A stretch of 64,000 nt of DNA from Promerops cafer. Lineage: Eukaryota; Chordata; Aves; Passeriformes; Nectariniidae. A program made the translations under genes and the position numbers. The stretch is from contig VZSE01015569.1 of NCBI GenBank assembly GCA_013398275.1, positions 310,001 to 374,000 of the forward strand, written 5' to 3'. Shown piece after piece: positions 12,426-25,040 of the stretch (position 1 is the stretch's first letter; each line of letters starts with the position of its first letter). The notes beneath the pieces are model-generated. The model saw nothing but the letters and a program-made list of their open reading frames with translations. It did not search any database and was not told the origin of the DNA.

Positions 12426-15400
12426 CATATATTAAAAATCTCCAGAAGAAAGAGCACTGCTAATGAACCTTTCCCATGTTGGAAATGGTTATGTCTGCCC
12501 TGCAGACAGTGTACCAGACCCTTTGAACACAGGTTAGTGCCACCGATGAGGCAGCAAGGAGTCATCTTGCTGTAGCTGATGGCAAGCAATGGGGCCAAAC
12601 CAGCTGCCATGAAGTGGAGCAACGTGAAGGTGTTCGTGTCATGAACACGACTGCCTCGTGCAGCAAAATCTGGGAAAGAATGACACTGGGGACTCCACGC
12701 CAGCTCTCCGTGTCTGCGAGCACCAACTAAGCCGATGTGATGGGCCCAGATAGGCTGGCTGGAGAGTCAGACTGCACTGCAGCTTCAGCACAAAACATCC
12801 AGAGCACCCCAGGGAGTCTGGCTGCAGTTATCCTGTCATGGGACTGAGTCCAAACCCTAATGCTATCCACACTTGTGCTGCGGGTAGGAGCATGAACTCC
12901 CTGCCCACTCATCCCTGCTTGAGTAGGTCAAGACAAAACCTAAACATTTGCAAGGCTCTAAAGCTCTGTAAAGCTGCAAAGCTTTGGTGTAGACTAAATC
13001 TAAACTGTTGTTTCTGTATAACAAGATGAGGCACAAGTCTTTGGTAGTGGTAGACTTCAGGTTTGAGACTCTGTTCTAGGACCAGTTCATGTTGCTCCCA
13101 TCATCTATATGGTAATGATGCAGTGTTAAACCCCAAGCTCACAAGATATGCAAGTACAAGTCTATCACAACATGTCAAATATGCTGTTCACCCTGAAAAA
13201 TTGCATTTTTATTTCCCTTCTCACTCGTGCAAGGAGTCCGACTTGGCTCTCTAAATCCCTAAATTTCCAGTGAACTGAAAAATGTAAGCAATATTCTCAG
13301 AGAAAAGAAAAAAAAAACAAAAACACACAGCTCTCATTTGTACCCTGCAAGCAGAGCAAATCAAGGTCATGGAGCACTGTCAAATGATATTTTTTTTTTC
13401 CTTCTTTTCAGTTAGAATGGGTTTCGGCACTGATTTTGGAAGGAAAAAGGCTACCAATGAACAAAACTGATGCTAAAACTCATTTTTGAATGTAAAAGAT
13501 CCTAAGCTACAATACATTAACTGTATTACCAAAGATGTCCCAGACAGATTTTCTCTATAACAGGACAACCTTTCCAGATCCTTTTCTGACCCATATGCAT
13601 CATGGACTATATCTACTCCTTTTCTTTGCATTGCCTTACTTCTGAAGCAGGCAGAAGTAAGACACCTTTCAAGCAGTTATATTTTATTTTTAAACAACCC
13701 AGGCAACCAACACTTGTGCATGTTGTTCAGTTTTGTTGTTGCAGGATGGTACGGAGATTGTTTCTAACATGTAAGTCCTCAGATACCTCGCAGTGTCACT
13801 AAGCACTGAATGAAACTGGGATTTTACTAGAATACTGGTACTGGAATATTCCTTAAAATAATATATAGATGCCAACATTTTAATGACTTGTATGATTTTC
13901 AATACCTAGAATTATTGCATAATACCACCATGAAAACTGTACTGCACTTTTGAAGGAGATTGCCAAGGGATTTTTTTGACTTGAAGTAATCAAGTCAATA
14001 AAGTCCTGAAACATGTGCCATCATCAATAGCTCAGGAAGACCTCACTGATCTTTAAGGCATTCCCCAAAGACTTAGTCATTCTGCAAGTATCTCTCTGCT
14101 CCCAGACACGCAGTTCTGCTCAGTGAGGCTGCACTTCTAGGCCAGCAAGGAGTCATCACCTTGGTTAACAAGCAGCTGTGCTGTAAAAAACACTGAAGTG
14201 GAATGAAAAGAAAAAACTGTCATAGGTTCACCTATGATAATCATGTAACAGTGTCATGGGAACACACACCTGGATGCACCTGGTACTTCTTGACCTGCCC
14301 AAGACTCCCCTGCACGTCACAGGGCTGTTTAGAATGATGCATGGGTCAAGATCTGGTTGAAGGTCTCTAAACCTCTTGAGAGCCCTTAAACCACATATCT
14401 GAAATGCAACAGCAGCAGCATTCTAATACTACACATGATCTAGCTGAGTGATTTCTATTTGTGGTGATTTAACTAAATTTGGGGCAATTTCAATTTGTGT
14501 TTTCCTCAGCAGGTTCATGAGGATTGCAGAAATAAGCCTTCCAAAATGGGATAAAACAATTCTGAAATCTGTTTCTAGTAAATTAATGTGTCTCATTGCA
14601 TGAAAAAGACATTTTTAAAGTTTATGAAGACAGAACTCATTGCAGAATACTGTTGGCTGACCTTCACATGCTTCTTCTACTCTGTGCCCCAAAAGGCATT
14701 ATATGCATGTAATTTCCAATATGGGAACAATTTGAGTTGTAATTAGGCAAATCTCAGAAGGTTCCGCCACTGATTTGTTCATTCTTTCAATATTATTCTA
14801 TAGGACACACCAAAAACATTACATTAGGTTCAAGCAGGAGACAATTAAGAAAACTTTAATCCTGTTACAAGGGTATGTAAACATATCATCACTTCATAAT
14901 GGTGTTATTATACTTTACATATTGGGCAGATGGGTCGTATTGGTGTTCTGGCATTTAGTATTGCACATGCTGTCTCCAAATATAACTTGCCATATTAACA
15001 GACACATTTCCCATTATAAGACCCATAGAATGAGGGTTTTCTGCTAGAAACTGGAATAACAAATCTGTCAAAAGAAATAGTGACAAAGTTAAGAGACTGG
15101 GACAACTTTTTTCAATAAGCCTTTCCTTATGATGAAAAAGTCAACAGATTAATATTACATTGAGGACAGGTCTAATATATAATTTTATTTTTAAATTTGG
15201 TTCTATGATGAGAAGAAAGCACCACTGTCCTTCTTTGATATGTAATATTTTTTCTTTTTTTTCAGGTTTGTAATTTATGTGTCATTTCTATACAATTCAT
15301 AAATACATAGTGTAAGTATAAAAAATACATCTATGAGCTTGCATACATGAACACATATATGTATGTGGATGTGTGTGTAAGGCAAGGAATATATAGGACC

Positions 15401-16029
15401 CATTAATACAGGCACTAGTTAAAAGTCAGACCTTTTGTACACTGGTTGATACAGTTAACTTAAAGATATTGTGAAGCTTATTATTGCAGAATGCTTATTC
15501 TTTAAACTCAAAAGAGACCATTTCCTCTACATATTATGTTAAGAAATAGGAAGAAAAGAAGCAAACTAACTGCATACATATATTATGTTCTTTTTGTCAG
15601 GTGATCAGTTACTATAATACCATAAAATATAATCTTTCACCTTTACTTGAATTCCAAAGTGATTAATCTCTCAAGGTATCTATTTTAACAACAGGATAAT
15701 ATTAAAAATCAGCTTACTTAAAACAATATGGAGTATTTTGGTATCAGCATAAAATTATGGAGAAACATAAAATAAGAAAATTTAAATCACAAATTTTGTG
15801 TGAACCGAATGCTCACAATATGGAACATGAAATTGGCAATGTTAGTACCCCAAATTTACGATCTACTTGATGGAGCTTTAACACCAGTTTAAATTCACTG
15901 CTGTGTTTATGGTCTTAATTTTTGAAGAACACAAAGATTGATTTGGGTCTGTGAGTGATAGAGGATGACTAAGAAACTGCAGAACAGGAGAAAGGATTCT
16001 TGATGCCTCTCTTGGCATTCCTTTCCTGC
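12426..16029. other. Mixed unique DNA without recognised genes
   Basis: A moderately GC-rich patch at about 12540-12960 carries several CpGs (for example near 12602-12720) and short frames on both strands, none recognisable. An A-rich run lies at 13299-13325 and a T-rich run at about 13390-13399. A short (TATG)/(TG)-rich patch sits at about 15350-15380. No splice-flanked coding segment or RNA gene is visible. Confidence 0.5.
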
Positions 16030-16335
16030 TGCCAGTAATCAGAGGCATAAGGACTTCCTAAAACAGAGATTATTTCTTCATGTTATTAGCCTTTGAGTAC
16101 TCTTTTTCCATGAATTCATCTAATTGCTTTCTTAAATTCACATAAACTTTCAAGATTATAAGTGCCGCACTTTAACTATGTGCTGTTTATCTTCAATTTG
16201 CCATCCCATAACCCTCACAGAAGTGCCTTCATGTTTTGCTTTATGATAAACAGTGAAAAAACATTCCCCATTCACTAAAATCATGCCATATCTGTTTCCT
16301 AACATGTCTTCTACCCTCCTCAATCATCCAGCACA
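16030..16335 (-). mobile_element. Old antisense CR1 LINE, 3' region
   Basis: The plus strand shows, in order, 'tccatgaattcatctaattg', 'cactttaactatgtgctgtt' and 'aacattccccattcac'. These are degraded versions of the reverse-complement words of old amniote CR1 tails (a 'ccatgaatttatctaatcc ... aatttaactatgcgctgtgtg ... cttccctattcac' pattern). The end near 'ccctcctcaatcat' corresponds to the next block. It is an old, fragmentary insertion whose ends I cannot place exactly. Confidence 0.5.
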
Positions 16336-19300
16336 CTAAATTTGCAAAACTGCATGCTAGAGGATCCGAATGTATTGAAGTCTTAAAACTAACATTCCCT
16401 GACTGCTTAATTAGATTGTCTTTTAAAGTTCAACCTCCTCTCTGAAAGAAATACATATTTTTCTAAACTGTGCTTCAGAAAGATGTGCCTCTGTTTGTTG
16501 GGGCTGTGCTGGAGGATCAAACTACTGAGAAAACTGATGGCAAAAACAATTAATAGCACCACAGTGTGGTTATAATTCAAGATGTGTAAGGCAGATGTCA
16601 GCTCATTTATACAGCACATGTGTGTATGTGACAACTGTCAAAAATACTTTTTTAGAAAGAGAACAGGTTGTGTAGATTTAACAGGTGAAACCTCCTCTGT
16701 AGCAGGCGTACCTCAGGCGTAAACCAGGCAGTGACTTAAACAAACAATTCTTTTCCTTCTCCACAAAGTGAATCATATCACACAGCTGGTATTTGGGCAC
16801 CACTGGTTAAAATGCATCTGGTTTTCCAGCTGAGTCTGTCAAAGTCAATGTGATGGTAGCATTAGAGACCCAAGCCAGCACAAATGGTGAGAACAAAGGA
16901 GCATGTCCTCCCTACCAACAGAAACACAACACAAAGAAACAAACAAAACCTGTTACTTATTAGGCTGATACATGATTTCCAGCTTGAAAAACAAAAAATA
17001 TATATTTCAATTTTCATTGCTGAACTCTGACGTGGACCGTCATGTGCAATTACACTCTGTAGGTGTTTGACTGAGCATTATTTCTTTATGCAGAAAGAAA
17101 ACACTTCCTAGCTCTACCAGTCTGCCTTTGAATGGGCTTTGCAGCTTCTCACCTTTTTTCTTTGTAATACACAGCTCCAAGATGTATTTAAGACAACAGT
17201 CTTCTCTTCATTGTTCTATTTGCAAATGAGCTCTGACTAAACTCTTGACTGGAGAAGAGGCAGGATGGAAATGATTAAACTTTTGCTCTCATTCAGGTCT
17301 GTGGCAGAGCATAATGTTGAATTACCAGATTTGAAGAGCAGAAGTAGAAGGGAAAACAGTTATTCCCTGAAATGCTTGGGACTGGGGCCTCATGGGTGTC
17401 ATGGAAAAGATGTGCTCTGAACTCTGGTCAGCAAATCGCTGTTGCTTCCTTTGGCCTCTGCTTCAAGTCGGTTGGGGTGAGCTGAAAATTCAGATGAGTG
17501 AGATGAGCTCTGCTGGAGTAGACATTTGTTGGGTGTCATCCACATGCAGCCCAGCCTGTCTCCTTTCTCATCTGTGGCTCCATGTGCCAGAGTGCTCACT
17601 GGCATAAAGTCTCAAGCCAACCAGCATCATCAAGCCACTGCCAGGAGCAGTGCATTATCTCTCAAGCCCAGGAGGGTGATTCTTCCATAGCTGCAAGTTA
17701 ATGCTGTCAACCCTTTCCTTTCTGCTGTCTCAACACCCACAGTGTTGTCACCCACAAACACAAGAGAGTTTTCAAATTCACCAAAAGAAGAGAAAAATTA
17801 AAATGTGCCTCAGATGGTTAGGGAATACTGGTGGGAAGAAGGACAAGGTCTGGCAACCCAGACTGGAGCCTGCAGGGAGCAGGCTCCTTGTCTGTCCAGG
17901 TAAAAGAGATGTGAGAAGGTAAGGACAGCTTAGAAGCACTATCCAAAGTTTCAGACTCTGAGAAACCATTGTAATTCTTACCTGCCTTCCAGTCCTGGTG
18001 GTTCACTTTGCAAAAAAGAGAAACTCAACAGCCAGACAGGTCCTGGCTGTACCTTCAATGTTGTCACAGTAACACCATGGTCAGGTTTTGCAACAAAACT
18101 GGAGGAATACAGCAATGATCCAGTTATTTGAGTATTTTGGTCAACATAAATGTTCCTGACTGATAGCTACAGGCAGCTGCAAGAACACTATATTCTCAGG
18201 CCACAATAGTGAAGTCATTCTGGTGGGTTTTTTTTCCAAATAACTGAGTATAAGACCATGTGTTATATACATTTAGGATTTGGACAACAGAGGCATATAC
18301 TGAAAACAGATCTTAATTAGGATTACACAGAGTGTGAGATTAACAAATTCAGAGGACTTAATGAACCTATAATACTAAATTATTATTCATTTCATATTCA
18401 AAGAATTAGCAATTATCTGGATTGTGACAACAAACCTAAGAGTAGTCTGTAAGCATTTCAGTGTACAATTCAACAATGTGCCCCACCAATCTTATATTAG
18501 ATCAATTCCATTTCCATTAGTGGGCTTACTAACAGAAGACAACATACATATTGTAAAGCTAGGAACTATTAAATATTGGCTTAACACTTTTATACCTGTT
18601 CATATGAATATTGAGAAGATATTAATTTGCAAAACCAATCAGAAATTTCACAAGATCTTCCAGATCTAGGTTATCTAGCATGTAGACTTTTATACATTGA
18701 CTTTCTGTTTTTTCTAGTTTTCTGCAGCTTTCTTAATTTTTTATGCACATGTAAAATTGTATTGTCTAATATTCAATAATCCACCTTTCTTTGAGTTCTA
18801 ACTTCTAAATTTTTCTGCCTTGCTCTCTACTTAGCAAAAATGCAAACTTTAAAAAACATATATTTTTAAAAATATAATCAATGCCTGTTTTTTTTCTTAT
18901 TTCACGTGATCTTTGCATCACAGTAGTAGAAACAACGGCCTCCCTGTTGCAAGAGGGTCTCAGACACAATGACGGCATCCCTACCAATAAAGTGGGCATC
19001 TCCAGGCCCCATTCTCTTGCCCTGGGAGCAGAAGCATGTCATAACATGGCCACATGCATTTATTAAACTCTCCTGGCCTCTAAAATACGGAGGTCGTATC
19101 CAAACCACCTTTTTGATTGTCCCTGGCCCAGGCTAACTTCAGACCAGGAACAGTATGAGAGACTTTCAGTAAGTCCAAGCCAAACCCATGCCAAGGACAG
19201 CTCTGACATTTTAAGGACAGAAATAACAGCATTCAGAGCCAAGACAAGAGCTCTGGCACTGCTGATGTGGCAGTACAGACACCACAAAGGGATATGGATT

Positions 19301-20085
19301 ATTGCCCAAGAGAGATGGGTGACTCTTAGCTGTACCCTGCAGCCAACACTAACATGAGTAGCCCCTGAAGAGCAGTGTAGGCTCCCTGGGAGTGCTGTAG
19401 CAGGAGCCCAGGGATTCCCCTGCCCTTGGCATGCTGCACCCTTAATCCCACTCCAATGTGTTACGTTCTTTTAAGGAGGATGTAACAGCACCACAGCCTT
19501 GCTACTGTCCTATTTTATTTCTTGGTCAGCCCTGCTGCTCCCCCTTTCCTCCACAGTGCTCTCCAGCCCATGCCACATCCTGCAGTGCTCTTCCAGCATC
19601 TCTGTGCCTACAAACTTAGGCTAACAAACTCAAGACAAAGACTAACAAGGCTAAGCATATTCACAGTACATGGGTGTGTGTCCCACTGAAGCCAAAAACT
19701 GCAGGAAGATAACCAAAGAAAGAATACACTCCAGCAAGATTCACATCTGCAGCATACTCTATTAGGGCAACATTGTGAGATTATGTTACTAACAGTGCCT
19801 GAAATATCTGCTGCTGAAAGATAGATTCATATTAACAGCATGTGTCGTTTGTTGGGAGCATTGTGATAAAAACAACTATCACATTGCTAGATGTTTGATG
19901 CTTTATAAAGGCTATGTGTCATGCAGCAGTCTTATGTCATCAGTGGGAGAGATTGAAATGATACTCCTTGGCTTCAGAGAGGCAATTATAGCACTTAAAC
20001 TGGAAAAGGTACAAAGTCACAGCATTTTACAATGTACTATCTACTTTCTTGGCTTTATTCTCCTGTCTTCCCCTGTCTGCAGGTG
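16336..20085. other. Unique DNA, no recognised genes
   Basis: The first 1 kb and the 18.0-18.9 kb part are AT-rich. A GC-richer patch at 17390-17960 holds several 60-73 codon frames on both strands, without a recognisable product. At 19862-19883 there is a small perfect inverted repeat (TGTGATA / TATCACA, 8-nt loop) that places two GATA cores in opposite orientation. The region 19300-19620 is GC-richer and featureless. Confidence 0.5.
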
Positions 20086-20090
20086 ACATC
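20086..20090. repeat. Left target-site duplication of the solo LTR
   Basis: The 5-bp word acatc directly precedes the TG start of the LTR and is repeated directly after its right end at 20579-20583. A 5-bp match can occur by chance, but its position at both proposed ends supports the boundary. Confidence 0.5.
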
Positions 20091-20578
20091 TGTCTTTTGC
20101 CAGCTCACAAGGCCACTCCTGATGAGGACAAGGCAGATGATTGATGTCACTTAGGGGCGCCTTGCCAAGTTCCTGACATAGCTACATTGCCCAGCCAGGT
20201 GCCATTGTGGTAGTGGGTCTTTCTCCCATGGTTTGTTCCTGTTACCCCTGATGATGGTTTTACCCTGGGTTCTCCCCTCCCCAGTCCTGCTGTCAGTCAC
20301 TACCTGGACATACCTGTTATTTTATGTCCTGTTGGTCTACTTGACCCTTTCCACTCCCCATGCCTTTCCTATAGGGTGCTAGATCACAGGTCCCTCCTCA
20401 CTCCCCTCCCCACTGTAACCTGATCAGTAAAGAATTGTAACTCCCCCAGGTTTAAATGTAAGAGCAGGTTTCACTCACTCTCTTTCTTGTTCATCCTCAC
20501 TTGGGGCAGCAATAAACCTGAGAAACTGAACGAGAGAGAGCCTTCTCTAAGTTCTTGCCTCGAAACCTCAATACTTTA
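20091..20578 (+). mobile_element. Solo LTR of an avian endogenous retrovirus
   Basis: The segment behaves as a solo LTR in plus orientation. It begins with TG ('tgtcttttgcc') and is flanked on both sides by the 5-bp word 'acatc' (20086-20090 and 20579-20583), as expected for retroviral integration. Inside lie a TATA-like 'tttaaat' at 20451-20457 and a polyadenylation signal AATAAA at 20511-20516, spaced as in a U3-R-U5 layout. The U3 part is C/T-rich. The right end reads ...TTTA rather than the usual ...CA, which is either mutation or a shifted boundary. No second LTR or internal gene lies in line with it, so the provirus was probably reduced by LTR-LTR recombination. Family not identified. 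Confidence 0.6.
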
Positions 20579-20583
20579 ACATC

Positions 20584-21070
20584 CATAGAGGAACAGCTCT
20601 GAACTGCCCCTCTTCCCTACTCTGCAGGCAGACCAGGGAACAGCTTTGGCACCAGCCAGTATCAGCACTAGCTGGGGATTCCTACCAGCACAGTGCCAGG
20701 CCATCACCCCTCAGGCTAACCTGACCACTCCCTTGAACCCCGCAGCTCAATTCCCACCCAGACGCCTCAGAGGGGAAGTACCTCATTTGAGGACAACACA
20801 GGGACTAATGAGTGTGACTTTCCAGCCCAGCTAGCAGGGCTGTTTGTCTGAATAAAAGATGAGTTCGGGGTCCTGGCCACTGCTTGTGAGCTTTAGCACA
20901 AACCACTGCAACAGCAGGTTATACCACCCGCTTCCTCCCTCTTTAGTCTTTTCCTGCTGCATCTAGCACTTTTTCCTGCCCCTAGGAGCAGTTTCAAAAA
21001 CAGGGAGAAGTAGGACCTTCCTGTCGCAGTTGAGACAGCCACAATTCACAGAATACCACTTCAGAAGGCT
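20584..21070. other. GC-richer flank of the LTR
   Basis: No gene is recognised. An AATAAA occurs at about 20852, but no transcript structure is apparent around it. The 62-codon frame at 20646-20834 is proline-rich only because the DNA is C-rich. Confidence 0.45.
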
Positions 21071-21485
21071 TTAAGTGTCTGCCTCTGGGTCAATGACTAC
21101 TTTCATAGGTTCCACAGGTGCTGCAGGGCCACCAGCTTCTTCTGTAATCTCTGGAGCTGCTGTGGGACCAGCTGCCCTTTCTTGTATAGCTGGCAGCTCC
21201 TTCCAGGTCTTCTGTTGCCCCTGCAAGCTCTGGAGCTCCAGCTGGGCCCTCCACCCTTCCAGAGGCCTCTGGAGCATCTGCTGCTTCTCCTTCTCCAGCA
21301 CAACCTTTCATACCCGTGATCTCACATCCCCTACACCTGTGTGCCCTGCTGTGACTGGTCACTATCCCACGCCTCATTGCCTTCTGACACTGGTCACCTG
21401 GCTCACTCAGCTGCAGCTCATTACAGATGGGCTGGGCCACAGCCCCACTCCCAGCTACTACAAACTGTGTCCCCACACCTTCCAT
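21071..21485 (-). pseudogene. Possible broken gag-like coiled-coil fragment (ERV-derived)
   Basis: On the minus strand two overlapping frames carry protein-like sequence. The upstream part (21485 to about 21303) reads in one frame with a Cys-rich 'CRGCE' word. The downstream part (21301-21071, 76 codons to a TAA stop) reads in another and is rich in E, Q, K and L in a coiled-coil-like pattern, followed by an Ala/Pro/Glu-rich tail. Such a layout (Cys-rich word, coiled coil, A/P-rich linker) recalls gag-type proteins of avian ERVL-like elements, but this is recollection, not a match. If it is one protein, it is split by at least one frame change and lacks both ends. It lies opposite in orientation to the LTR 500 bp away, so the two need not be related. 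An alternative is chance openness in GC-rich DNA. Confidence 0.25.
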
Positions 21486-22239
21486 TCTTTCCCTCTTTTT
21501 GCAAACAGCCTGATGGGGAGGATTTTTTCAATGAATGAAGATGTAGGATACTTCCCCACATTAAAGAAAATCTTTTTCTACCAAAGCTTATCATATTCAC
21601 ATTTATTTTCGTAGTAATAAATAATAATTCTGGCCTCATCATTCAATTATTTGGTTTGCTAATCGAGCGGTTTGCTCACAGAATTACTAAGTAATGATGT
21701 TAGGTATTTTTAACACAGCAAATTACTTCTCCAGGGGTGACCATTTAAGGACTATCTTCTCTATAAGAACAGGGTAGATGTAAAGCTTGACTCACTGCAA
21801 TGACTCCAGCTGGTTTTGGATTGAGAACCAACAGCCCTTACAGCAGTCAGGCCAGGCAGAAAATCTGCTGCGGAAAGTGCTTTCAAATTAAGTGTCCTCC
21901 CAAGAACTGAAAAGAAGTGCTCAGTAATTTTCTTTGTAACTACCAAAATATTACCACTGACAAAGGAAAGTGGTAAGATGGAGCACTTGCTCAGAATAAG
22001 CCAGAACTGCCTAATCCCGAGAACCCCTCACATTTTTGGTTTTGTTAGCCGGATCAGATACTTTTGGATCAGATACATTCTGCTGTTGAGATCCATCTCA
22101 GAACCTGGGTCCTGACTGCTGTTCTTCACCACGCCACAGCTCTGTGCCATACGTGATTTCATGGTACTTTTCCAGTAATTAACATAACACCAAAGGGCAA
22201 GGAGGGGTTGTGGCTGAAAATTAATGCTATAGCAAAGGC
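21486..22239. other. Unique DNA, no recognised genes
   Basis: Nothing coding is visible. At 22051-22076 the word 'ggatcagatac' occurs twice, 15 bp apart. Confidence 0.5.
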
Positions 22240-22620
22240 CCATTAATCACAGCTTTCTGCACGCCAAATTAACTACAGAAGGCAGTGCTGATAACATGAC
22301 AAAAATTAACTACAGAAAGCTGCTAAAAAAATGTAAATACAGCCTAAGGTTTTGGAACATTTGCCTTAAAGAGATTTTAAAATAAGAAAACAATTATTTT
22401 GGTTTAGAAAACAATGTGTCAACTTTTTTTCTATGCAGTATAAGAAGATTAGCCCAAGAACATCTTAGAGTATTTTATTTTCTGTTTATTGGTTTTTAAC
22501 CAGGATCTAATCTGTGAAGAAAAAAAAAATGCTTTCATTTCTGATGCAATCGTGCTGCCTACAGACATGAATCTATTGCCATTAATGAACAATTATTGAC
22601 TACTAGACATATGAAGGTAG
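22240..22620. promoter_or_regulatory. Candidate noncoding element with nested repeats
   Basis: A compact structure lies at the left. The 15-bp word 'aaattaactacagaa' occurs at 22266-22280 and 22303-22317. The pair is bracketed by a perfect 10-bp inverted repeat (CAGCTTTCTG at 22251-22260, CAGAAAGCTG at 22313-22322). Several ATTA/TAAT cores follow around 22560-22600. It looks like AT-rich enhancer-type DNA, but no function is demonstrable. Confidence 0.2.
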
Positions 22621-24829
22621 AAGAGGAAAAAAACCAACCAACCTTCCCAATATAATTAATGGCACTGGTTCTCAGTTAACAGTCACAATGTCCTTAACAT
22701 TTGACAACAGCTTGTATCTTCTGAATAATGGAAAAATTCACTTTGGGGTTCTATGCTGAAAAAAATGCCAAACACTTTTGTTCATAATTCAAAAGTCACT
22801 GAAGTCTATGTAAAGACTTGGACTTTTTTTGGATACATATCAACTTTTCCCAGAAGGATTTCTTTTCCTGAGGTGGAAGAAAGCAGTCACAATGTATAAA
22901 ATTAGCTTATAGAGTATGCATAAAGTGAGAGGGCTTATCTCTGAAAAGAAACCACACAAGGCACAAAAGACCTTTAGTTTGCAATTTCATGTTTGCAAGA
23001 ATTTCATATAGTAACTAAATAAACAATATCATTCCATCAAGTGGAAGATTTAAGCTGATTCTTCCAGAAAGCAAATTAACATTTCCAAGGACTTTGTGCA
23101 GGATTCATCTGCTGAGTTTACACATCTAACATTTAGGTATCTGAGTCTGAACTAATCCCTACATTCCCTTTAGGGTCAAAGAGAGAAGGAGGCACCTCCA
23201 AGAAACTATTTTATCCTACAGCAGGCACAGCAGTCAGGGCTATGTGCTGGAGATACCTAATTCTCTGAGAACTCCAGGGGAATATTTCCTTTTTCAGATA
23301 CAACCTCAGGTCTGTGCAGCTGGACTTGATGAGCCCCACTGTAATAATGAGCACTGGTGCTTAGATTAATAAAGGATACAAGGATATATCAGCCAAAGGA
23401 CAATAGGTCTGTGCTTTTCATCTGCACACAGACTGAGTGAGAAACTGTGATTTCACTCAAAATCTAAAAAAACCCACTTGTATGGTCACTCTTTTTATAC
23501 ACTATTGTGAGGAAAACTATGAAGAAAAAATGTGGAAGGGAAAGAGAAAAAATTGAAAAAATACAAGATTTTCTACAGAACATCTTTATTTTTGGAATGG
23601 AACTCAGTAAAAGTTCATTCTCTGCTGAAATTAAATTCATTATGCAAGAAAACAAACTGAAAACGCTCTTGATTCTAACTCTTCACAAACATTAACATAA
23701 AGCTAATTTCTTAAATGGAACAAACCACTTTTTATGAAATTTTTTCAAATTAAAAAAAAGTTTGACACAAAAGTTTCTGAAATCCAAAGCAGATAATGTC
23801 TGCATGTGTGTATGTGTGTGTGTGTGTGTGAGAGAGAGGGAGACGGAGACACTCTATCTGCCTTATCAAATATTACGCAAGAGATTCAAATCAGGCCCTG
23901 ACATGTGAGGCAAAACCAGATGTTACAGCCCACAGAAAACTTTTCATAAAATGCTTGAGGTTTTGTTTTTCTTCCAATGCAAAAAATGAAAATAAATAGT
24001 CATATTTTTTTAGGAGGTAAACATGATCCACCAGAAAGGCTTTTTTTAGCCTGAACTTTTCTTGTTCTTAGATATTGCAGGAACTTAAATACAGCCAAAG
24101 GGATGGGGAATGGCAGAGACAAGCAACCATCACTGGAACCAGTGCAGCATTGAATGACATTTTTTGTCTAGGGTTATCCAAGACAAACGGTGAAAGGAGG
24201 AAGAGGAAGGGGAAACAGCCTGGCAGAAGCCCCATCACACCCCAGTGCGAATGCAAAACAGCTCCCCTGCCCTCAGAAACATTCCTCTGGATTTACACTG
24301 GAGTAAATTAGAGAAGAATTCACTGCAATAATATAAAACTGTTTACAGTTTTAATAGGAAAAAAGGTTAAAAATACAAAGGGAACAGTGAAGCATCTTTT
24401 TCATATTACCAGTGTTTTTAAAATTTTATCAGATTCAAATTTAGCTTTTAAATGTAGGTCAGAATCAGAACCAGGTTTCAAATTTGCCAGCCCGCCCATG
24501 TTTTGTGCTTTCTGCTAAAAAAGGAGAGGTAAGTTTATTAAATCAAAGTTCATGGAACTGGGATCTATAAACCCAAACTTATATATCCTGCTCATTGTTC
24601 TGTGTTGATTTGTTTTGTGATGATTTAGAATCACTATAAGGCAAAACAGTGTCTGAAAAGAGGAACCACGGAAAAGGGGAAAAAAAAAATAAAGGAAAGA
24701 ACTTCTTAGCACACCCAAATGCTTCAGGAGAAGAAATGTGTAGAGATTTATCTAACTCAGAGTAACTTTATTGGTCCTTTGAGAATGCAACACAAGTGCT
24801 ATATTCCTGTAAAATTTGAAGGTGACTGA
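22621..24829. other. AT-rich unique DNA with a TG microsatellite
   Basis: No gene is recognised. A (TG)9 run and a short AG run occupy 23803-23840. The 78-codon frame at 24075-24311 is basic but resembles nothing known. Confidence 0.5.
23803..23840. repeat. (TG)n-(AG)n microsatellite
   Basis: An imperfect TG tract becomes a pure (TG)9 at 23813-23830 and continues as a short AG tract. Such tracts are usually length-polymorphic. Confidence 0.9.
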
Positions 24830-25040
24830 ATAACCTCATGCTGGACCAAATACAGGCCCATTAAAATCCCTGGGAATCTCTCCATTGACTACAATAGGCT
24901 TTACATCAGGTCTCTTCTCCTTTTTTAGGCAAGGCAACACAAGATGGGGTGAAATTCTACCCCTAATGAAGTCAATGGGAGTTTTGCCACTGACTTCATT
25001 TGGACCAGGATTACACTCCTCCTCCATTATCAGAATATGA
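24830..25040. mobile_element. Decayed amniote palindromic repeat (MITE-like)
   Basis: The segment holds 'cattgactacaataggc' and, further on, 'gaagtcaatgggagttttg' and 'cactgacttcatttgg'. These are degraded forms of the 'cattgacttcaatggg' palindrome common in reptile and bird intergenic DNA. The words occur in both orientations, so the RNA or DNA strand could fold back on itself. No terminal inverted repeat or target duplication is preserved. The minus-strand frame of 91 codons here is a by-product. Confidence 0.4.

Noticed and set aside
19862..19883. Inverted GATA pair as a regulatory site
   Set aside because: A 7-bp stem with an 8-nt loop is common by chance in AT-rich DNA, and nothing else around it supports a function.
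21075..21614. 179-codon plus-strand frame
   Set aside because: It lies opposite the more protein-like minus-strand frames and reads as their shadow.
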